Positions 1 to 5,179 of a stretch of DNA of 5,179 bases are shown here, in pieces. This DNA comes from an uncultured Clostridium sp. (GTDB lineage: Bacteria > Bacillota > Clostridia > TANB77 > CAG-508). Where the stretch lies: positions 1 through 5,179 of the forward strand of contig USQA01000092.1 of assembly GCA_900556695.1 (NCBI GenBank). Reading direction: 5' to 3'. The notes beneath the pieces were generated by a model that saw only the letters and a program-made list of their open reading frames with translations, was not told where the DNA came from and did not search any database. The position numbers were made by a program, and so were the translations under genes. Every line of letters starts with the position of its first letter. Position 1 is the first letter of the stretch.

Positions 1-36
1 AAAAATAAAATATATAAATTTTTTATAAAATTATAT

Positions 37-92
37 AAAAATACTCCTTAATTATTATTAATGAATAATGATTTTAGGAGTATTTTTGTTTT
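37..92 (+). terminator. Intrinsic terminator upstream of mutL
   Basis: Two arms, AAAAATACTCCT (37-48) and AGGAGTATTTTT (76-87), are perfectly complementary over 12 bp. They enclose an AT-rich 27-base segment that can partly pair internally (ATTATT with AATAAT). The 3' arm ends in five T and is followed by GTTTT, giving a U-tract for rightward transcription. The 5' side is also A-rich, so leftward termination is possible. It probably ends the transcript of an upstream gene outside the window and isolates the mutL operon from it. Confidence 0.8.
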
Positions 93-153
93 GAAATTAA
101 TATTTAGTTATTTTATTATATAAGCATAAAAAATGAAAAAATTTTCAAAAAAC

Positions 154-183
154 TATACAAAATTAAATAAGTAATGATATAAT
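154..183 (+). promoter_or_regulatory. Predicted sigma-A promoter of the mutL operon
   Basis: An exact TATAAT -10 box lies at 178-183, preceded by TG at 175-176 (an extended -10, TGATATAAT). A weak -35 candidate, TATACA at 154-159, matches 4 of 6 consensus positions with an 18-base spacer. Transcription would start near 190, leaving a leader of about 30 bases before mutL. The site sits after the terminator and before a run of closely packed genes, which supports its role. AT-rich DNA yields chance -10 boxes, so the -35 is the weaker part of this call. No operator or riboswitch fold is visible. Confidence 0.6.
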
Positions 184-221
184 GTGAAACAAAGAAGAGA
201 TAAAAAACGGAGGAAGAAAAA

Positions 222-2624
222 ATGGGAAATATAGTTTTACTAGATGAATTAACAATAAATAAAATAGCTGCTGGTGAAGTAATAGAAAGACCAGCATCAG
301 TAATAAAAGAAATGGTAGAAAACTCAATAGATGCAGGAGCAACAAATATAACGGTAGAAATAAAAAATGGAGGAATTTCATACATCAAAGTAACAGATAA
401 TGGAAAAGGAATAGCACAAGATGATTTAGAAATTGCGTTTGAAAGACATGCTACAAGTAAAATAAGATCAGCAGAAGATTTAAATACAGTTACATCTATG
501 GGGTTTAGAGGAGAAGCTTTAGCTAGTATTGCAGCAATAAGTAAAGTTGAGTTAGTATCAAAAACAAAAGAACAAGATACAGGATATAAAGTTGTTGTGG
601 AAGCAGGAGATGTATTAGAAAAAGAGGAAACAGGGTGTCAAAATGGAACATCAATAACAGTAAGAAATTTATTTTTTAATACACCAGTTAGATATAAATT
701 TTTGAAAAAAGATTATACAGAATCAGGATATATAGAAGATGTAATAACAAGAATTGCTTTAGTAAATCCTAATATATCAATAAAATTAATAAATACAGGA
801 AAAACAGTTATACAAACAAATGGTAGTGGAAATTTAAAAGATGTTGTTTATAGTATATATGGAAAAGACGTTGCAAATGGAATAAATGAAACAACATATA
901 AATATGAAGATATTACAATAACAGGAGTTGTAGGAAAACCACAAATAGCAAGATCAAATAGAGCAAACCAATTGTTTTTTGTTAATAAACGTTATATAAA
1001 AGACAAGACTTTGTCAGCTGCAACAGAACAAGCATATAAAGGGTTAATACCAATTGGAAAATTTGGTTTCGTTATTTTAAATATAGAAATGAACCCAGCA
1101 AAAGTTGATGTTAACGTGCATCCAGCAAAATTAGAAGTTAGATTTCAGGAAGAAAGTAAAGTTTTTCAAGCAATATACCATACAATAAAAGACACATTGT
1201 TAAAAAGTGAGTTGGTAGCAAATACAGAAAAGCCTTCTAATCAAATAGAAAGAACAGCAGAAAGTTTTGAAGAAAGATTAAAAAATATTAGAGAAAATGC
1301 AAAACAAAATGAAGGTTTATTTTCATTTAGAAAACAAAGAGAAAAACAAATTGAACAATATACAAATGAAGAGAGTAAAATAAAAACAAATGTTGCAGAG
1401 GCTAAACCAGAAATTAAACAAGAAAACATGTCAGTTGAGCCTAAAACAGAAAAAATAGGAAATCCATTAGACACTTCAGATATATTATTACAATTAAAAC
1501 AAATGAAAGAAAAAATGGAAGAAGAAATAAAAAATACATCTACTTTAAAAGAAGAAAAAGAAGACTATAAATTAGAAAATTCAGAAAATGATATTAATGG
1601 TAAAATAGATAACAATGAAGATACAAATGCAGATGCCAAACTAAACGAAAATAATAATGACAATTCTGAAGAAAAAGTCAACATAAAGATAGGTAATAAC
1701 GAAGAAAATACAAATAAAGAAGAACAAGAAAATGCAAATTCAAAACAAGAAGAAAATATAAGTGAAGAAAAAAATGGAACAATAGATGATGCAAATGCGA
1801 TAATAGAAAATATAGATGATCCTGAAATTCAAAAAGAATTTGAAGAGATAAAGGGAAAAATGCAAGACCTAAATGATAATCCTCAAGTTGTATCAGAAGA
1901 TTTTAATGAAATGTATGCTAAATTATTTGGAAGAGCTCCAATACAAGAAGAAACAGAAAATAAAGAACAAGAAGAATCTACTACAGATGCAGTAGATATT
2001 ATAAAAGATAATATTTCAGTGTTTGAAGGACAAGAAGAAGCTAAAAAACCAGCATACAAATTTATAGGTATTGTTTTTAAAACATATATTATTTTAGAAA
2101 TTGACAAAGAAATGTACATATTAGATCAACATGCAGCACATGAAAGAATAATGTATGAAAAAGTAAAAAAGAATTATTATAGTGAAGAATCTAAAGATTC
2201 TCAAATGCTATTATTACCAGATGTTATAACATTAACACATAAAGAAATGGATATAGCAAAAGAAAACATAAAAATGTTTGAACAAGCAGGATTTAGTTTA
2301 GAAGAGTTTGGAGATAATACAATAAAACTAACAGGAGTACCAACAGTATGTATTGACCTAGATACAAAAGAATTATTTTTAGAAACTTTAGATGAAATAA
2401 ATACTGTAGCAAGAACAGCAAAACAAGAAAAAGAAGAAAAATTTATAGCGACAGTTGCATGTAAAGCAGCAGTAAAAGCAAATATGGCTTTGACAGAACA
2501 AGAAGTAGATAGCTTAATGGAAAAATTACTAGAATTGCCTAATCCTTTTACTTGCCCACATGGAAGACCAACTGCGATAAAAATGACAAAATACGATATT
2601 GAAAGAAAATTTGCAAGAAAATAA
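222..2624 (+). CDS. mutL: DNA mismatch repair protein MutL (endonuclease-type, long linker)
   Basis: MutL acts after MutS has bound a mismatch and couples recognition to strand incision and removal. The N-terminal GHKL ATPase is complete: IAAGEVIERPASVIKE with the presumed catalytic E30 and Mg-binding N34, DNG at 59-61, GFRGEAL at 94-100, GT at 142-143 and NLFFNTPVR at 149-157. The transducer domain follows, with VDVNVHPAKLEVRF at 295-308. The C-terminal dimerisation/nuclease domain (about 611-800) carries DQHAAHERIMYE at 635-646, ACK at 746-748 and CPHGRP at 778-783. These correspond to the metal-binding endonuclease motifs of Bacillus MutL that E. coli MutL lacks. QMLLLP (661-666) sits where Bacillus MutL has its beta-clamp-binding motif. 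The linker (about 336-610) is acidic and rich in E, K, N and Q, and it makes the protein 800 residues long, against roughly 600-650 in typical relatives. GGAGG at 209-213, 8 bases before ATG, fixes the start. It is the first gene of the cluster. Confidence 0.97.
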   Translation: MGNIVLLDELTINKIAAGEVIERPASVIKEMVENSIDAGATNITVEIKNGGISYIKVTDNGKGIAQDDLEIAFERHATSKIRSAEDLNTVTSMGFRGEALASIAAISKVELVSKTKEQDTGYKVVVEAGDVLEKEETGCQNGTSITVRNLFFNTPVRYKFLKKDYTESGYIEDVITRIALVNPNISIKLINTGKTVIQTNGSGNLKDVVYSIYGKDVANGINETTYKYEDITITGVVGKPQIARSNRANQLFFVNKRYIKDKTLSAATEQAYKGLIPIGKFGFVILNIEMNPAKVDVNVHPAKLEVRFQEESKVFQAIYHTIKDTLLKSELVANTEKPSNQIERTAESFEERLKNIRENAKQNEGLFSFRKQREKQIEQYTNEESKIKTNVAEAKPEIKQENMSVEPKTEKIGNPLDTSDILLQLKQMKEKMEEEIKNTSTLKEEKEDYKLENSENDINGKIDNNEDTNADAKLNENNNDNSEEKVNIKIGNNEENTNKEEQENANSKQEENISEEKNGTIDDANAIIENIDDPEIQKEFEEIKGKMQDLNDNPQVVSEDFNEMYAKLFGRAPIQEETENKEQEESTTDAVDIIKDNISVFEGQEEAKKPAYKFIGIVFKTYIILEIDKEMYILDQHAAHERIMYEKVKKNYYSEESKDSQMLLLPDVITLTHKEMDIAKENIKMFEQAGFSLEEFGDNTIKLTGVPTVCIDLDTKELFLETLDEINTVARTAKQEKEEKFIATVACKAAVKANMALTEQEVDSLMEKLLELPNPFTCPHGRPTAIKMTKYDIERKFARK

Positions 2625-2651
2625 ATGTAAAGTTACGGCAAGGAGGAGAAA

Positions 2652-3098
2652 ATGCCACTTATTATTATAATTATAATGGCTATATACTTAGTTTTGATAG
2701 CTTGGACATGGCAAAGTTTAGGAAATATAGATAAAATGAAAAGAATAGTATTAATTTTAATAGGAATCATTTTATCTTATATAATAACTTTAATAGTATT
2801 TAATTTATCTAAATCTGGAATTGACTATGGAAACATAAGTACAAAAGATATGATGAAAACATTATTAATTTCAACATTTACAGGAATTAATGGAATAATA
2901 ATATTACCTTATATTTCAAAACTTCTAAGTAAAATTAATGATGGAGAAATAGATAAAGATATTGTAACAAAAAGATTAATTATATTTGTTATTATATTTG
3001 CGATTTGTATGTACTTTGAATGTGGATATTTAAGAAATGCACAAAAAGGAATGATAAATATTTATAATTCAACATATGAAGGAAATAATACTAAATAA
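2652..3098 (+). CDS. Small four-helix membrane protein of unknown function
   Basis: I do not recognise the family. The 148-residue product has four hydrophobic segments, at about 2-20, 32-51, 70-90 and 108-124. By the positive-inside rule, the first loop (IDKMKR, 26-31) and the third loop (SKINDGEIDKDIVTKR, 93-108) should be cytoplasmic. The second loop (around 53-69) and the tail (125-148) should then be outside. There is no signal-peptidase or lipobox motif and no catalytic pattern. The conspicuous segment is FECGYLRNAQKGM (122-134), which follows the last helix directly. AGGAGG at 2641-2646, 5 bases before ATG, supports the start strongly. The gene lies 27 bases after mutL and 18 before miaA in the same direction, so it is almost certainly co-transcribed. 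Its codon use matches its neighbours. That it is a real gene is nearly certain; its role is open. Confidence 0.88.
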   Translation: MPLIIIIIMAIYLVLIAWTWQSLGNIDKMKRIVLILIGIILSYIITLIVFNLSKSGIDYGNISTKDMMKTLLISTFTGINGIIILPYISKLLSKINDGEIDKDIVTKRLIIFVIIFAICMYFECGYLRNAQKGMINIYNSTYEGNNTK

Positions 3099-3116
3099 TT
3101 TAAAGGAAGGTAAAAA

Positions 3117-4037
3117 ATGACAAAACCAAAAGTTATTGTAATATGTGGACCTACTGCATCTGGAAAAACAGCTTTATCAATAGAACTTGCAAAAAAAATA
3201 AATGGAGAAATTGTTTCATGTGATTCTATGCAAATATATAAAGATATGGATATAGGAACAGCAAAACCAACTATAGAAGAAATGCAAGGAATAAAACATT
3301 ATATGTTAGACTTTGTTTCTCCTGATGAAAGATATAGTGTGGCTGACTATAAAAAACAAGCAAAACAAGCAATAAGAGAAATAATAGAAAAAGGTAAAGT
3401 TCCAATAGTTGTAGGAGGAACAGGACTTTATGTAGATAGTTTAATTTATGAAATAGAATATCAAGATATTGAATTTGATGAAAAATATAGAAAACAATTA
3501 GAAGAAAGATCAAAAAAAGAAGGCTTAGAAGTATTATATAATGAAGCTAAAAAGATAGATCCTGAAGCAATAACAAAAATAAGTCCAAATGATAAAAAAA
3601 GAATTTTAAGAATTTTAGAAATTTATAATGCAACAGGAAAAAATAAAACAGAACAAGAAAAAGAATCTAGAAAAAATGAAGTTGAATTTGATTATAAAGT
3701 ATATGCAATTTCATGGGATAGAGAAAAATTATATGATAGGATAAATCAAAGAGTAGATATAATGATTGATCAGGGCTTGATAGAAGAAGTGCAAAAAATA
3801 TATTCTAAATATAATAAGTTTCCAACTGCTATGCAAGGGCTAGGATATAAGGAAGTATTAGAATATTTAGAAGGAAAATGCAACAAACAAGAAATGATAG
3901 ATAAAATAAAACAAGAAACAAGAAGATATGCAAAAAGGCAACTAACATGGTTTAGAAAAAACAAACAAACAATATGGCTAGATGGACAAGAGAAAATACA
4001 AAATAATATAGAAATTATTTTGGAGGGTTTAAATTGA
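3117..4037 (+). CDS. miaA: tRNA dimethylallyltransferase MiaA
   Basis: MiaA transfers the dimethylallyl group from DMAPP to N6 of adenosine 37 in tRNAs that read codons beginning with U, the first step to (ms2)i6A. It acts in the cytoplasm and improves codon pairing and frame maintenance. The family signatures are all present and in order: P-loop GPTASGKT (11-18), CDSMQIY with D36 as the expected general base (35-41), GTAKP (47-51), GGTGLY (100-105), QGLGYKE (240-246) and RRYAKRQLTWFRK (269-281). The 306-residue length is normal for the family, so the gene looks intact. AGGAAGG at 3104-3110, 6 bases before ATG, supports the start. It ends in TGA, which overlaps the TTG start of the next gene. 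Many Firmicutes and Proteobacteria have hfq immediately after miaA; here it is not the next gene. Confidence 0.98.
   Translation: MTKPKVIVICGPTASGKTALSIELAKKINGEIVSCDSMQIYKDMDIGTAKPTIEEMQGIKHYMLDFVSPDERYSVADYKKQAKQAIREIIEKGKVPIVVGGTGLYVDSLIYEIEYQDIEFDEKYRKQLEERSKKEGLEVLYNEAKKIDPEAITKISPNDKKRILRILEIYNATGKNKTEQEKESRKNEVEFDYKVYAISWDREKLYDRINQRVDIMIDQGLIEEVQKIYSKYNKFPTAMQGLGYKEVLEYLEGKCNKQEMIDKIKQETRRYAKRQLTWFRKNKQTIWLDGQEKIQNNIEIILEGLN
4022..4027 (+). promoter_or_regulatory. Ribosome binding site that marks a TTG start for the adaptor gene
   Basis: GGAGGG lies inside the last codons of miaA, 6 bases before TTG at 4034-4036, which overlaps the miaA stop in the sequence TTGA. This is ideal spacing for translational coupling. 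The ATG at 4128 has no Shine-Dalgarno sequence before it, only T- and A-rich DNA. This site therefore indicates that the downstream adaptor gene originally began at 4034 and not at 4128. Confidence 0.75.
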
Positions 4038-4093
4038 AAGAAAAGGAAAGAAGTAATATACAAAAAGAAAAAAACGCTAAATTAAATAGAAAA
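4034..4093 (+). pseudogene. Frameshifted N-terminal piece of the HlyD-like adaptor
   Basis: Translation from TTG 4034 gives a short, lysine-rich cytoplasmic tail (MKEKERSNIQKEKNAKLNRK). In this frame the sequence then becomes non-membrane-like and runs to a stop at 4235-4237. If one base is removed from the A-rich stretch 4084-4093 (for example from the AAAA run at 4090-4093), the tail joins directly to the frame of the downstream gene. The joined frame reads KIVIYVILLLIVMYIL and onward, a full transmembrane helix. A one-base insertion relative to the ancestral gene, or an equivalent sequencing error, explains this best. Apart from these first 20 or so codons, the longer reading frame here is a shadow of the real gene. 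Confidence 0.7.
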
Positions 4094-4127
4094 GATAGTA
4101 ATATATGTTATTTTACTTTTAATAGTT

Positions 4128-5105
4128 ATGTATATTCTTTATACAATATATCTTTTAATTATGCAACCAACAAATATATTTACAATAGAAGAAGGAAAAT
4201 TATATCAAGAAGAAACAGATATAGGTTATGTAATTAGAAACGAAAAAGTTGTAAAAGGTGAAAACTATAAAAATGGTATGGAACAGATAAAATCAGAGGG
4301 AGAAAAAGTTGCTACAAATGAAAAAATATTTAGATATTATAGTTCAAATGAGGAAAATTTAAAACAAAAAGTAGCAGAGCTAGATGAAAAAGTCCAGTCT
4401 GTAATGACAAGTGATACAAGTTTATTCTCTTCTGATATGAAGTTACTAGAAAATCAAATTGATGAAAAAGTTTCTGATATTAATAAAATAACAGACATAT
4501 CTAAGCTTGAAGAATATAAAAAAGAAATAGATAATTTGGTTCAAAAAAAGGCGAAGATAGCAGGAAACTTGAGCCCTAAAGGTTCATATTTAAATCAATT
4601 AATAGAAGAAAGAAAAAAATATGAAAGTCAATTAAATTCTGGGGCTGAATATGTTTCTGCTCCAATGAGTGGTATTGTTTCATATAAAGTTGATGGGTTA
4701 GAAGAAACTTTAACACCAGAAAATTTTAGTTCATTAAGTAAAGAATATTTAGAAAATTTAGATTTAAAAACAGGAAAACTAGTAGCTACAAATGATGAAT
4801 GTGGAAAAGTTATAAATAACTTTTGCTGCTATATAGCTACAGTATCATCTTCTGAAGAAGCAAAACAAGCAGAAGTTGGAAAAAAGGTAAAAATAAGATT
4901 ATCAAATAATTCAGAAATAGAAGCGGAAATTACAAATTTAATTAAAGAAGATGATGGCGATATATTAATAATTTTAAAAATAGATAAACAAGTAGAAGAG
5001 CTAATTAATTATAGAAAAATATCTTTTGATTTAATATGGTGGAGTGAATCAGGATTAAAGGTTCCTAATCAAGCTATAGTTAATATAGACAATAAAAATT
5101 ATTAA
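4128..5105 (+). CDS. HlyD-like membrane-anchored adaptor protein, apparently broken at both ends
   Basis: The product resembles the HlyD-type (membrane fusion/adaptor) proteins found in Clostridia, whose substrate is generally unknown. From Met 4128 the visible parts are: the second half of a membrane helix (1-12); a lipoyl/barrel-like half (about 23-71, with KGENYKNG and IKSEGEKVATNEKIFRYY); a long charged, probably coiled-coil region (about 74-175); and the returning barrel half with APMSGIVSYKVDG (178-190). A segment ending GLKVPNQAIV then closes the protein. No ribosome site precedes 4128; the natural start is probably TTG 4034, cut off by a one-base frameshift. The protein stops at residue 325, right after a barrel strand. 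From memory, relatives continue for several tens of residues more, so the C-terminus also looks truncated. Codon use matches miaA, so the body is native. Family placement is fairly firm; function and substrate are not. Confidence 0.75.
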   Translation: MYILYTIYLLIMQPTNIFTIEEGKLYQEETDIGYVIRNEKVVKGENYKNGMEQIKSEGEKVATNEKIFRYYSSNEENLKQKVAELDEKVQSVMTSDTSLFSSDMKLLENQIDEKVSDINKITDISKLEEYKKEIDNLVQKKAKIAGNLSPKGSYLNQLIEERKKYESQLNSGAEYVSAPMSGIVSYKVDGLEETLTPENFSSLSKEYLENLDLKTGKLVATNDECGKVINNFCCYIATVSSSEEAKQAEVGKKVKIRLSNNSEIEAEITNLIKEDDGDILIILKIDKQVEELINYRKISFDLIWWSESGLKVPNQAIVNIDNKNY

Positions 5106-5115
5106 ATAAACAAAT

Positions 5116-5148
5116 AAAAGCCTGCGGGGGATCCCTCTGCGGGCTTTT
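5116..5148. terminator. Bidirectional terminator-like hairpin
   Basis: AAAAGCCTGCGGGGG (5116-5130) pairs with CCCTCTGCGGGCTTTT (5133-5148) as a stem of 15 pairs around a minimal loop (ATC, 5131-5133). Three of the pairs are G-U for a rightward transcript. Rightward, the U-tract is only TTTT before GTG. On the minus strand the stem is followed by TTTTATTTGTTTATTT, a much better U-tract, and the wobble positions become G-T/A-C differences. The hairpin could end the mutL operon. Equally, it could end a leftward gene whose body lies beyond the window. Its GC content is unlike everything before it. Confidence 0.7.
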
Positions 5149-5179
5149 GTGCCGGATTCCTCTCGGAAAATATTGAGAA
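5149..5179. other. GC-richer tail of the window without a callable gene
   Basis: The segment is too short to assign. CCG (5152-5154) and CGG (5164-5166) could form a weak 3-bp stem, and TCTC (5161-5164) and GAGA (5175-5178) form another weak inverted pair. Neither is convincing. All three minus-strand frames are open across the segment, which means little over 31 bases. Its main interest is that, together with the hairpin before it, its composition differs from the AT-rich operon. Confidence 0.3.

Noticed and set aside
133..174. 13-codon frame (MKKFSKNYTKLNK) in the mutL leader region
   Set aside because: It has no ribosome binding site and lies upstream of the predicted transcription start, so it would not be on the mutL transcript.
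116..388. Minus-strand open frame overlapping the start of mutL, and other minus-strand frames at 163-381, 1241-1474, 1883-2119, 3271-3513 and 3770-4063
   Set aside because: All lie opposite well-supported genes. They translate into phenylalanine-, leucine- and serine-rich strings, as expected when A-rich coding DNA is read backwards. I recognised no family in them.
1560..1780. Possible tandem repeat in the mutL linker
   Set aside because: The stretch is compositionally biased (GAA, AAA, AAT codons) but I could find no repeating unit of constant length.
4035..4085. MiaA and the HlyD-like body share a frame, split by TGA (4035) and TAA (4083), suggesting a fusion or a recoded TGA
   Set aside because: Readthrough of TGA would reach a TAA after 15 codons, MiaA already has its full family length, and the TTG start with its ribosome site sits exactly at the TGA. 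Tryptophan is encoded by TGG here, so a variant code is not needed.
4094..4237. Continuation of the TTG 4034 frame as a separate 67-residue protein
   Set aside because: Past the frameshift it overlaps the membrane helix and barrel start of the HlyD-like gene in another frame. Its arginine- and tyrosine-rich sequence resembles no domain. Only its first codons look genuine.
5102..5179. Minus-strand frame open from the window edge to TAA at 5104-5102 as the end of a leftward gene
   Set aside because: It would run through the terminator hairpin, all three minus frames are open over this short stretch, and the 25 codons match nothing I recognise.

Overview
The window is a short, very AT-rich, single-direction gene cluster. 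Its codon use is dominated by ATA, AGA, AAA, GAA and TTA, its Shine-Dalgarno sites are strong, and the order mutL then miaA is one widely found in Firmicutes. I infer a low-GC Firmicute, most likely an AT-rich, possibly uncultured, clostridial lineage. TGA ends miaA, tryptophan is encoded by TGG, and nothing suggests a variant genetic code.

Layout. Bases 1-221 hold an intrinsic terminator for whatever lies upstream and then a good sigma-A-type promoter with an exact TATAAT. Four genes follow on the + strand: mutL (222-2624), a 148-residue four-helix membrane protein of unknown function (2652-3098), miaA (3117-4037) and an HlyD-like membrane-anchored adaptor protein (about 4034-5105). The gaps are 27 and 18 bases, followed by a 4-base stop/start overlap, so all four probably share one transcript from the promoter at 154-183. 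Bases 5116-5148 form a bidirectional terminator-like hairpin in an abruptly GC-rich stretch, and the last 31 bases carry no gene I can call.

Function. MutL is the mismatch-repair endonuclease of the non-E. coli type and has an unusually long acidic linker. MiaA prenylates A37 of tRNAs that read UNN codons. The HlyD-like protein would be a membrane-anchored envelope protein with lipoyl/barrel halves around a coiled coil. There is no obvious biochemical link between these jobs; the mutL-miaA pairing is a long-conserved housekeeping arrangement.

The parts most worth a second look are the two ends of the HlyD-like gene. Its start is separated from its body by an apparent one-base frameshift within 4084-4093. 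Its C-terminus seems to stop early at 5105, just before the composition jumps. Together these suggest a decaying gene at the edge of an insertion, rearrangement or assembly junction. I see no CRISPR array, transposase, RNA gene or recognisable defence system, and I do not claim a new biological system here.
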